This document shows positions 6,195 through 12,587 of a stretch of 24,273 nt of DNA, piece after piece; the first letter of the stretch is position 1; each line of letters begins with the position of its first letter. The DNA comes from JACDAN01 sp046729215 (GTDB lineage Bacteria; Actinomycetota; Thermoleophilia; Gaiellales; Gaiellaceae). The DNA lies in assembly GCA_046729215.1 (NCBI GenBank), contig JBKPGE010000130.1, positions 1 to 24,273 on the forward strand, in the 5' to 3' direction. The notes under the pieces were generated by a model. That model was not told the DNA's origin and searched no databases. It saw nothing but the letters and a program-made list of their open reading frames with translations. The translations under genes were made by a program, and so were the position numbers.

Positions 6195-7023
6195 CGTCAC
6201 CCTCCACGTTCGATGCGGTCAGATAGAGCGTGCTCTTCAACTGGAAGGGCGTGAGCTCGGGATGCTTGCCGAGCACGAGGGCGCAAATCGCGCTGATATG
6301 CGGCGTCGCGAAGCTGTTTCCGGTCGAGCGCGCCCTGGCACCGCCGAGCCACGCGACCTCGACGTCGACCCCGCGCGCAAAGAACTCCACCGGCGGATTC
6401 GGGTTGTAGTAGTACGTCAGCGGATCGGGCTCCTCGTGGCTACCGACCGAGATCACCGAGGAGAACCGCCATGGATAGCTCTCGACCGGCATGTTGTGCG
6501 CCGACGCGACGAGCACCGTGCGGCGAAAGTACGCGGCGTCCGCCACCTCGTGGAGGACGCCCGCGAAGCGGCTCTTGGTCGTCGAGAGGCTCATGTTGAT
6601 CACGTCGAAGCCTTGCTCGACGGCCCAGCGCAGGCCGCCGAGGAGCGCCGTTCCGCTGCCCGTGAAGCCAGCGCCGAGCACACGGACGCTGAAGAGGCTG
6701 CAGTCCGGCGCAATCGACCGGACGATGCCGGCACAGGCCGTCCCGTGGCCGGCGAGATCACCCTCGGAGTCCTCGACGACACTCACCTCCTCGCCCTCCC
6801 CCACCTCAACCGCCACGGCTCCCTCGATCCCACCGACCATCGGATGGTCCGGGTCGATTCCGCTGTCGAGGATGCACACCCGAACGCCTTTGCCGGTCGA
6901 ATCCCCCCAGGCCCACTCACGCGTGACGCGGCCGGGCCAGTCGGTGGGAAGGCCGAGACTCTCGACGGTGCCGGCGGGGAGGCTCCACGCCGGAAGCAGG
7001 CGTTCCTGGGCCGGGTCAGACAT
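6187..7023 (-). CDS. Subtilisin-like (S8) serine protease, intracellular
   Basis: This 278-aa S8 peptidase has the catalytic triad in order: Asp53 (VCILDSGID), His93 (GHGTACAG) and Ser237 (GNSFATPH), with Asn177 (ASAHN) as probable oxyanion residue. It is near the minimal length of a catalytic domain, with no signal peptide and no long propeptide, which fits a cytosolic protease or maturation enzyme. It starts with ATG 9 nt after the cyclodeaminase-like gene (AGGA at 7 nt) and ends overlapping the GAF gene. Co-transcription with an ECF sigma factor and an M55 peptidase suggests regulated protein or peptide processing. The substrate is unknown. Confidence 0.85.
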   Translation of the reverse strand: MSDPAQERLLPAWSLPAGTVESLGLPTDWPGRVTREWAWGDSTGKGVRVCILDSGIDPDHPMVGGIEGAVAVEVGEGEEVSVVEDSEGDLAGHGTACAGIVRSIAPDCSLFSVRVLGAGFTGSGTALLGGLRWAVEQGFDVINMSLSTTKSRFAGVLHEVADAAYFRRTVLVASAHNMPVESYPWRFSSVISVGSHEEPDPLTYYYNPNPPVEFFARGVDVEVAWLGGARARSTGNSFATPHISAICALVLGKHPELTPFQLKSTLYLTASNVEGDDD

Positions 7024-7032
7024 GCCTCGATC

Positions 7033-7626
7033 CTACGACTCTGGTGCAAGCAGGGCTGTGCGGGCGGCGGCCGACGCGACCTCCGCGAGGCCTCGCGCCA
7101 GCTGCACACGACCGTCCTCCGGGGTTACCGTCAGGTTGACCGCAACGAGGTTGGCTGCAGCCCGGGTGCCGGACTCGGCCAGGAGGGCTGCCGCAACGGC
7201 GTCCCCCCGACGCTGGGGCGCCCCACGGTCGACAACGAGCACCGCAAGCGTCGCAACATCCGCGCCGGCTCCGGCAATCGTGAGCGGGACCTCGGCCGCG
7301 CGGCCAAGCACCTGCCCGATCGCCATGCTCCGAACCTGCGGCTCGAGCTGTTCGGGAAGATGGAGCGCCGCGAGTGCCTCCTCGTAGGCCTCGGCGTCGC
7401 GCTGAGCGAGCGGCGCCGCCCGCTTTCTGAGCCGCTCCGCCTGGGCTACGACGGAAGACGCCTCGGGCCAGGCGGCCGAAGCTCGCGCGACCTTCGCGAG
7501 CAGCGCGGCCGCCATCGCCACTGCTAGCGCGGCGGTCGAGCCGCCTGCAGGCGACGGCTCCTCGGCCGCGAGCGAGTCGAGGAACGCGCGCAGAGGAAGG
7601 TCCAGAAGGTCCCCACTCGACTGCAC
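7033..7626 (-). CDS. Cyclodeaminase/cyclohydrolase-family protein (FTCD C-terminal-like)
   Basis: This 197-aa all-helical protein matches the formiminotransferase-cyclodeaminase C-terminal family (FchA type). The hallmark EEPSPAGGSTAALAVAMAAA lies at about 22-41, followed by long Ala-rich helices and the RRGDAVAAALLAESGTRAAA region near the end. Family members convert formimino-THF to methenyl-THF or hydrolyse methenyl-THF. No formiminotransferase is next to it, so its role as a folate enzyme is inferred. The start is GTG 7626, 14 nt after the 83-aa gene, with no clear Shine-Dalgarno, suggesting coupled translation. A methylene-THF reductase fusion is encoded at 10546, a possible shared folate link. 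Confidence 0.75.
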   Translation of the reverse strand: MQSSGDLLDLPLRAFLDSLAAEEPSPAGGSTAALAVAMAAALLAKVARASAAWPEASSVVAQAERLRKRAAPLAQRDAEAYEEALAALHLPEQLEPQVRSMAIGQVLGRAAEVPLTIAGAGADVATLAVLVVDRGAPQRRGDAVAAALLAESGTRAAANLVAVNLTVTPEDGRVQLARGLAEVASAAARTALLAPES

Positions 7627-7640
7627 GGTTGGATTGTCTG

Positions 7641-7892
7641 CTACTTGCCGAGTCGGCGGCGGAGCATCTCGACCGTAATCGAGTGCGCGAGCACGTCCGC
7701 TTCCTCGAGCGCGCCTTCAGGGTCCGCTACGACGTGGCGGCGGAAGTCCTCGTCGGCCTCGGCTCGCTCGACGATCTCGTCGACGCCCTGCTTCGCTTGC
7801 GGGATCTCCTGAGCAGCGCGAGTCCAGGCCTCAGGGGCCGGAGGCAACGCGCTCAGAAGGTCTCCGAGACGCTCTTCGTCATACCTGGTCAC
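7641..7892 (-). CDS. Small soluble protein (83 aa) coupled to the ECF sigma gene
   Basis: A GTG start at 7892 lies 4 nt after the sigma-factor stop, so translation is probably coupled. The product is acidic, helical and soluble: LGDLLSALPPAPEAWTRAAQ near the N-terminus, a charged middle, and a basic end MLRRRLGK. I do not recognise a named family. Its place directly after an ECF sigma gene is where an anti-sigma factor or sigma modulator is expected, but it has no membrane span and no zinc-binding HxxxCxxC motif. A modulator role is inference from gene order only. Confidence 0.65.
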   Translation of the reverse strand: MTRYDEERLGDLLSALPPAPEAWTRAAQEIPQAKQGVDEIVERAEADEDFRRHVVADPEGALEEADVLAHSITVEMLRRRLGK

Positions 7893-7896
7893 ACGA

Positions 7897-8493
7897 TCAC
7901 CCAATCTCACGACGGTCGAGAGGCGGCATTTCTTCCATCTGGAGACGCAGCTTCGCCAGGCAGCGTGAGATGCGGCTCGCGATGGTGCCCGGGGGAAGAT
8001 CGAGGGCTTCGCCGATCGTCCGGTAGCTCTCGTCGCGAGCGAAGAAGCGGTCGAGGATGTCCTGGCAGTTGTCGGGAAGAATCGCCAGTGCCTCGTGCAC
8101 CGCGATCGCGTCGTCGAGTCGCGCGAGCGTCTCGTCCACGCCCATCGGGTCGATGACATCCTCCGGTTGCTCGTGCGCGCCCGAACGGAGGCGGTCGATG
8201 CACAGCCGTCGCGTCAGCTGGGCAAGCCATGGCCGGATGGCGTTGTCGTCGCGCAGCTTGTCCAGGTGTTCATACGCGCGCGTGAACACTTCCTGGAAGA
8301 CGTCCTCCGCGTCGTGCTCGGAGAGCTTGAAGGCCTGGACGCAGATCGCGTAGACGTAGCGTGAGAAACGCTCGACGAGCTCGTTCCACGCCTCCGGCTC
8401 CCCCGTCCGGCAGCGCGCGACGAGCTCGCCGTCCGTGAGGTGGACGTGCAGGCCCATCGCCTCCACTGCATCCGTGTCCATCGGTTCATCCAT
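7897..8493 (-). CDS. ECF-type RNA polymerase sigma factor
   Basis: This 198-aa sigma-70-family protein has region 2 at about residues 34-103 (AWNELVERFSRYVYAICVQA, DAEDVFQEVFTRAY, RPWLAQLTRRLCIDRLR) and region 4 at about 132-185 (LAILPDNCQDILDRFFARDE, SYRTIGEALDLPPGTIASRI). It directs RNA polymerase to a specific promoter set. The first 20 residues extend beyond the usual start, and ATG at codon 5 is an alternative. It begins 12 nt after the M55 peptidase stop and is followed 4 nt later by the 83-aa protein. No classical membrane anti-sigma gene is adjacent, so control may be by the small partner or at transcription level. Confidence 0.9.
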   Translation of the reverse strand: MDEPMDTDAVEAMGLHVHLTDGELVARCRTGEPEAWNELVERFSRYVYAICVQAFKLSEHDAEDVFQEVFTRAYEHLDKLRDDNAIRPWLAQLTRRLCIDRLRSGAHEQPEDVIDPMGVDETLARLDDAIAVHEALAILPDNCQDILDRFFARDESYRTIGEALDLPPGTIASRISRCLAKLRLQMEEMPPLDRREIG

Positions 8494-8505
8494 TGTGAAC
8501 GTTTC

Positions 8506-9333
8506 TTACGACGCCAGCTTCGGCTCGAGATAGAGCGCTCGCCAGGCGCTCCACCAATCGTCGGCCCTCACGACGAGCGACTCTGGGCCCGTGACCTCCA
8601 CTCCTTGGCGGCCACGGTACTTTGCGACCTCGTTCGGCGACATGAACTCGACCTCGATCTCCGCGGGCCTGCCCGGGTCGTAGGGCGTCACCGCGTCGAG
8701 CTTCTTCAGCGCCTTCTCCGCGCCCTCTTCGATCAGCTGCCGCGCGCGGAGCGGCGCGACATTGCGAGCGGCTGAGATCCCAATACCGGTCTTCACCGCG
8801 ACCGTCGTCAGCTCGTCGCCGAGGAGCGCCGTCGCCTCCCGACAGCTCGCCTCGTCCCCGGTGACGAGCAGAACGGGACAGTTCCACGTTCCACAGAGCG
8901 CCGCGTTGATCCCCGTCTCGCCGACGAGGACGCCGTTGAAACGCAGCCTGCGCCATTCCCGCCCAGAGACGGTGTGCGCGAGGACTCCGTTCGGCGTTCC
9001 GGCCATGGCGTGCATGCCGACGAGCAGGCAGGCGTCGCAGCCCTCCTCCAGGAAGGCGGTGTACTGCGTCCAGCTCGACTGGACGACGTAGTCGCAGGCC
9101 GGATCGAGCAGGTCGGGGACGAGCGAGTTGAAGCTGTAGGCCTCGCCCGCGCCGTGGTGGTCCATCACGACGATCTCCGTCGCCCCGGCCTTCTTCGCCC
9201 CGCGGACGGCGGCGTTGATCTCTTCGGTGTAGAGCTTCCGCCCCTCTTCGTAGAGCGGCCGCCCGGCGTTGGTCTGGTCGCTGCGGACGATGCCGGCGAC
9301 GCCTTCCATGTCACTGATGATGTGAACTCTCAC
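8506..9333 (-). CDS. M55 family D-aminopeptidase (DppA-like)
   Basis: This 275-aa zinc peptidase of the DppA family releases N-terminal D-amino acids from peptides, often of cell-wall origin. The order of ligands matches the family: D8 and E10 (ISDMEG), H60 (MDHHG), H108 (GMHAM), E139 (GETG), with H120 (LAHTVSG) as the likely catalytic residue. I chose GTG 9333, preceded by GAGGAG at 5 nt; the frame is open upstream to 9447, but that part is Cys/Ala-rich and not family-like. A second copy of the start region, reading MKIHIIS, lies 190 bp upstream out of frame, so the native start seems to have been displaced by an insertion. First gene of the operon down to 5541. Confidence 0.85.
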   Translation of the reverse strand: MRVHIISDMEGVAGIVRSDQTNAGRPLYEEGRKLYTEEINAAVRGAKKAGATEIVVMDHHGAGEAYSFNSLVPDLLDPACDYVVQSSWTQYTAFLEEGCDACLLVGMHAMAGTPNGVLAHTVSGREWRRLRFNGVLVGETGINAALCGTWNCPVLLVTGDEASCREATALLGDELTTVAVKTGIGISAARNVAPLRARQLIEEGAEKALKKLDAVTPYDPGRPAEIEVEFMSPNEVAKYRGRQGVEVTGPESLVVRADDWWSAWRALYLEPKLAS

Positions 9334-9523
9334 AACGGCTCCTCGTGGCTCTGGGGCGCTGGCAAGGAGGCAAGCCCTCGGCGCGCAGGACAGTGCAAAC
9401 ACGCACGAACACGCGCCGAGGGCGCCGCATCCTGCGGCCAGCGGCATCAGCTTCGCGGAGCCGGGCTTCGCCCGGCGGGAGCGAAGCGGCCAGAGCCGCG
9501 AGGCTGATGATGTGAATTTTCAT
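9314..9523 (-). repeat. Duplicated dppA-like start flanking a ~176-bp hairpin insert
   Basis: CTGATGATGTGAA occurs at 9314-9326 and at 9503-9515. On the minus strand both copies sit in the first codons of an M55 start: GTGAGAGTTCACATCATCAG at 9333 (functional) and ATGAAAATTCACATCATCAG at 9523 (decoy, 17/20 identical). The outer copy reads MKIHIIS, then runs into GC-rich hairpin sequence in another frame. This looks like an insert with a 13-bp target duplication, or a local duplication, inside the 5' end of the gene. Confidence 0.6.
9445..9510. repeat. Nested inverted repeats (palindromic element)
   Basis: The outer arms CATCAGCTTCGCGG (9445-9458) and CCGCGAGGCTGATG (9497-9510) pair at 13 of 14 positions. 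Inside are GCTTCGC (9450-9456) with GCGAAGC (9481-9487), and a tight hairpin CCGGGC-TTC-GCCCGG (9461-9475). The arms compete with one another, so the RNA or cruciform could switch between folds. It resembles a dispersed palindromic element, but only one copy is in this window. Confidence 0.6.
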
Positions 9524-9528
9524 TGGGA

Positions 9529-9534
9529 TAGTTT
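9529..9534 (+). promoter_or_regulatory. -10 hexamer of a probable leaderless SDR transcript
   Basis: TAGTTT lies 6 nt before the GTG start at 9541, and no Shine-Dalgarno is present. The spacing is the same as at the VOC, YdjM-like and 16830 LuxR genes. No clear -35 box is seen. Confidence 0.45.
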
Positions 9535-9540
9535 CTTATC

Positions 9541-10293
9541 GTGGAAACCGGCCTGCGTGGCAAGCGGGTGCTTATCACGGGGGCGTCCGGCGGGATCGGA
9601 TCGTCGTGCGCGCGAGCCTTCGCGGCCGAGGGAGCCGAGGTCGTCGTCCACTATCACCGGGGCCGAAAGCGCGCTGAAGCGCTCGGGGACGTCCAGCTTG
9701 CCCAGGCTGATCTGACCGTCGAGGAAGAGGTTGAGCGTCTGTTCAAGGATGCGGGCGACCTCGACGTCTGTGCCGCAGTGGCGGGCGCCTGGCCCTCCGA
9801 GGACGTGCCCGTCTGGGAGCTGCCGCTCGAGCGCTGGGAGCGAACGCTTCGCGAGAACCTGACGATCACGTTCCTCACTGCGCGCGGGTTCCTCCGCGGA
9901 GTCGCGCGACGCGGTCACGGGAGTCTCGTCCTCGTCGGTTCGACGGCCGCGATCTTCGGCGAGGCGGGCCATGCCGACTACGCAGCGGCCAAGTCCGCAG
10001 TCGTCCATGGCCTCTTGCTCAGCCTCAAGAACGAGGTCGTACGCGTTGCGCCGTTCGCGCGGGTAAATGCGGTCTGCCCAGGTTGGACGGCGTCCCCGAT
10101 GACCCGGCGCGAGCTCGACGACCCTGTGCTGGTGGAGCGGGTGACCCGAACCATGGCGCTTCGAAAGATGGCGGCGCCGGAGGACGTGGCCCGCCAGGTT
10201 GTCGCTCTGGCCTCGGACGAGATCTCGGGCCATGTCACCGGTCAGGTCGTGGTCGTTGCCGGTGGCATGGAGGGGAGAATGCTCCACGAATGA
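9541..10293 (+). CDS. Short-chain dehydrogenase/reductase (SDR)
   Basis: This 250-aa classical SDR has the NAD(P)-binding motif TGASGGIG (13-20), Asn106 in the catalytic tetrad region, Ser134 (VGSTAA), and Tyr147-x3-Lys151 (YAAAK), followed by CPGWTASPMT (substrate-loop region) and the family-typical end GHVTGQVVVVAGG. A His-Arg after strand 2 (VHYHRGRKR) hints at NADP(H) preference. FabG/3-oxoacyl reductase-like or sugar/alcohol dehydrogenase roles are possible; the substrate cannot be told. The start is GTG with no Shine-Dalgarno and a -10 box at leaderless spacing. It is monocistronic, divergent from the M55 operon, and ends at a large hairpin. Confidence 0.85.
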   Translation: METGLRGKRVLITGASGGIGSSCARAFAAEGAEVVVHYHRGRKRAEALGDVQLAQADLTVEEEVERLFKDAGDLDVCAAVAGAWPSEDVPVWELPLERWERTLRENLTITFLTARGFLRGVARRGHGSLVLVGSTAAIFGEAGHADYAAAKSAVVHGLLLSLKNEVVRVAPFARVNAVCPGWTASPMTRRELDDPVLVERVTRTMALRKMAAPEDVARQVVALASDEISGHVTGQVVVVAGGMEGRMLHE

Positions 10294-10321
10294 GCCCTGG
10301 GACCTCCTCGGCCCCTCGGCC

Positions 10322-10373
10322 GGGTCGGGCGCCCGCCTGGAGCAAATAACCAGGCGGGGCCGCCGCCCGACCC
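10322..10373 (+). terminator. Large two-part hairpin terminator after the SDR gene
   Basis: GGGTCGGGCG-CCCGCCTGG (10322-10340) pairs with CCAGGCGGG (10350-10358) and CGCCCGACCC (10364-10373). That gives 19 base pairs with a 5-nt bulge (10359-10363) and an A-rich 9-nt loop. It begins 29 nt after the SDR stop. No T-tract follows, as is common for actinobacterial terminators. Confidence 0.7.
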
Positions 10374-10532
10374 CGCCTGATCTGCTGTCATGGCCCCGCC
10401 GCATCGGGCCAATGAGCACTTACAGGCCCACTATGCGTCCGGCCCTGTCGCTTGATCCATCACCCAAAAGGGGTTGACTGAGGTACTTGACCGGCGCGGA
10501 TTTGGATTCGACCGCGCCGGGCTTGGCGGCCG

Positions 10533-10538
10533 TAGAGT
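10533..10538 (+). promoter_or_regulatory. -10 hexamer before the methyltransferase/MTHFR gene
   Basis: TAGAGT stands 7 nt before ATG 10546. The only Shine-Dalgarno-like bases (GAGG) are 2 nt from the ATG, too close to serve, so a leaderless transcript is likely. Two TTGAC-type sequences further upstream (10474 and 10487) are too far away to act as its -35. Confidence 0.4.
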
Positions 10539-10545
10539 TGAGGCC

Positions 10546-12375
10546 ATGGCAAGCCGATTCGAAGAGCGCCTGCAGACCGGTCCGATCGTCGTCGGCGACG
10601 GAGGGATGGGGGTGCTCGTCTCGGGCGCCTCGCCGCGGCTGCGCTGCCCCGAGGAGGCGAATCTCCGTGCTCCGGAGACCGTCGTTTCCCTCCACGTCAG
10701 CTTCATCAACGCCGGCGCCGATCTGATCGAGACCAACACGTTCGGCGCCAACCGCCGGAAGCTGGCGGCGCATTACCTCGAGGACGAGGTGGAGGCGATC
10801 AACAGCGCCGCCGTGAAGCTGGCACGCGACGCGCGGGAGATCGCCGGCCGGGATGTCTTCATCGCAGGCTCGATCGGGCCACTCGGAGAGTTGGTCGATG
10901 TGACTCCGGTGGAGCGGCACGAGATCTTCGCCGAGCAGGCATCGGCGCTCCAGGCCCGTGGCGTCGATCTCTTCATCGTCGAGACCTTCTTCGAGCTCGA
11001 CGAGCTCAAGGCCGCGCTCGAGGCCGTGCGAAGCGTCTCTTCGCTCCCGATCGTCGCGATGCTCACCTTCGACGAGCAGGGCGAGACACTGGGCGGCGTG
11101 ACGGCAAAACAGGCGATCGAGGCGCTGGGAGACGGCGGCCTGGCGGCGATCGGCGCAAATCACGGGGCAGGGATCCATGCCGCACTCACCGCGCTCAATG
11201 AGATGCACCGGACCGACGGCGGCCTCCCACTTGCGGCCATGCCCAACATCGGCCTCGCCAGCATGGCCGGGAGCCGGATCGTCTTCCCGCATGCGACTCC
11301 GGACTACTTCGCCGACTTCGCGGCGCATGCGCGCGACCTCGGCGCGAGGATCATCGGCGGCTGCTGCGGGACGACGCCGATCGAGATCGCGGCGATCGCC
11401 GAAGCCGTAGCCGACCAGCGCGTCGCGGGATCTCCGCTGGTCGTGCACGAGCGCGAGGTCGTGCTCTCGGTCGTGGAGACGGCCGAGGACACCGAGCTCG
11501 CGCGGATGCTTCGGGAAGAGGAGTGGGTTGTGTCCGTCCAGCTCGACCCGCCGCTCGGCGGCACCCACCGCGGCATGCTCGACGTCGCCCGGGGCCTGGA
11601 GCACGGCGGCGCAGCGATCGTTGACCTGAACGACAACGCCACGGCTCGGGCAGGCATGAGCGCCCTGATGCTTTCCGTCGCGATCGAGCGCGCCACGGGG
11701 CTCGAAACGGTCCCGCACCTGACCACCCGCGACGCGAGCGTGCTCGGCCTCGAGTCGATGCTCCTGGGAGCGCACGCGGAGGGGATCCGCAATGTCCTTT
11801 CGGTGACCGGCGACCCGCCCGAGGTCGGGGACTACCCGGGCTCCCGGGGGGTGTACGAAATCGACTCGATCGGCCTTGTGCAGCTCATGTCTCATCTCAA
11901 CCGGGGCGAGGACTTCAACGGCCGAGGGATCGACGCCGCAACGTCGTTCCACATCGGCGTCGCCGTCAACCCGTCGGCCGACGACCTCGAGCTCGAGCTC
12001 GACCGCTACCGCCGCAAGATCGAGGCCGGCGCCCACTTCGCGATGACCCAGATCGTCTTCGATCTGGACTACCTCGACCGCTTCCTCGACCGGCTCGGGG
12101 GCGAGTCTCCGATCCCGATGCTCGTGGGCATCTTCCCCGTCTGGAGCCACGCGCTCGCGCTCCGGCTGCACAACGAGGTGCCTGGAATCATCGTCCCCGA
12201 GAGCCTGCAGGAGGCGCTGCGCGATGCCGGCCCCGACGGCCCTCGAGTCGGCATGGAGATTGCCCGCGAACTGGTCGAGGGTGCTCGGAGCCGAGCCGCC
12301 GGCGTCTACCTGGTGGCTCCGTTCCGCCGGCCGCTGGGCGTGCTCGAGCTCCTAGCGGACGCAGTCGCCGGTTGA
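10546..12375 (+). CDS. Bifunctional homocysteine S-methyltransferase / methylenetetrahydrofolate reductase
   Basis: This 609-aa fusion is of the Bacillus YitJ type. Residues 1-295 form a homocysteine methyltransferase barrel (GDGGMG at 18-22, ETNTFGANRRKL at 62-73, zinc pair GGCCGTTP at 271-278). Residues 325-605 form a MetF-like FAD barrel (SVQLDPPLGG, LSVTGDPPEVGDYPGS, FHIGVAVNP, FAMTQIVFDLDY). Together they would make 5-methyl-THF and methylate homocysteine to methionine, though N-terminal methyl donors vary. The first zinc ligand, normally Cys in a G-x-N-C motif, is His206 here (GANHGAG), so metal binding may be altered. The last codons and stop lie in a 28-bp repeat shared with the convergent marP gene. 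Long open frames on the opposite strand are shadows. Confidence 0.85.
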   Translation: MASRFEERLQTGPIVVGDGGMGVLVSGASPRLRCPEEANLRAPETVVSLHVSFINAGADLIETNTFGANRRKLAAHYLEDEVEAINSAAVKLARDAREIAGRDVFIAGSIGPLGELVDVTPVERHEIFAEQASALQARGVDLFIVETFFELDELKAALEAVRSVSSLPIVAMLTFDEQGETLGGVTAKQAIEALGDGGLAAIGANHGAGIHAALTALNEMHRTDGGLPLAAMPNIGLASMAGSRIVFPHATPDYFADFAAHARDLGARIIGGCCGTTPIEIAAIAEAVADQRVAGSPLVVHEREVVLSVVETAEDTELARMLREEEWVVSVQLDPPLGGTHRGMLDVARGLEHGGAAIVDLNDNATARAGMSALMLSVAIERATGLETVPHLTTRDASVLGLESMLLGAHAEGIRNVLSVTGDPPEVGDYPGSRGVYEIDSIGLVQLMSHLNRGEDFNGRGIDAATSFHIGVAVNPSADDLELELDRYRRKIEAGAHFAMTQIVFDLDYLDRFLDRLGGESPIPMLVGIFPVWSHALALRLHNEVPGIIVPESLQEALRDAGPDGPRVGMEIARELVEGARSRAAGVYLVAPFRRPLGVLELLADAVAG

Positions 12376-12587
12376 CACCGTCGCATTAGTCGGCCGCACC
12401 GGCAAAGCCGGCACGGCCTCTTCTGGTCGGCGCCTTAGCGGACGCACCGGCAAAGCGGCCACGGCCTCTTCTGGTCGGCGCCGACCAGTCGGCGCCTTAG
12501 CGGACGCACCGGCAAAGCGGGCACGGCCTTTTCTGGTCGGCGCCGACCAGTCGGCGCCTTAGCGGACGCAGTCGCCGGTTGACACCG
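12353..12587. repeat. 28-bp direct repeat enclosing tandem palindromic units between convergent genes
   Basis: An exact 28-bp sequence beginning TAGCGGACGCAGTCGCCGGT occurs at 12353-12380 (end of the methyltransferase gene) and 12560-12587 (end of marP on the other strand). Between them are tandem units at 12391-12438 (48 bp, missing 14 bp), 12439-12500 and 12501-12562 (62 bp each, nearly identical). Each full unit holds the perfect palindrome CTGGTCGGCGCCGACCAG (12471-12488, 12533-12550) and ACCGGCAAAG. The units restart at the same TAGCGGACGCA node, as expected from slippage or unequal recombination. They probably also serve as bidirectional terminators. Confidence 0.85.

Noticed and set aside
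9334..9447. N-terminal extension of the M55 peptidase (313-aa version)
   Set aside because: The extra 38 residues are Cys/Ala-rich and encoded by the palindromic insert. GTG 9333 has the Shine-Dalgarno and gives the family's normal length.
10374..10545. SAM or cobalamin riboswitch before the methionine-pathway gene
   Set aside because: I found no conserved riboswitch core or paired stems there, and the -10 box next to the ATG leaves no leader to carry one.
10420..12171. A 583-aa open frame on the minus strand opposite the methyltransferase/MTHFR gene
   Set aside because: It is rich in Arg/Asp/His/Glu as expected from the antisense of a GC-rich gene, matches no family, and the plus-strand protein is convincing along its whole length.
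12391..12562. CRISPR array or satellite-like phage repeat
   Set aside because: The units are contiguous 48-62 bp tandem copies without unique spacers, tied to the gene ends. There are no cas genes.
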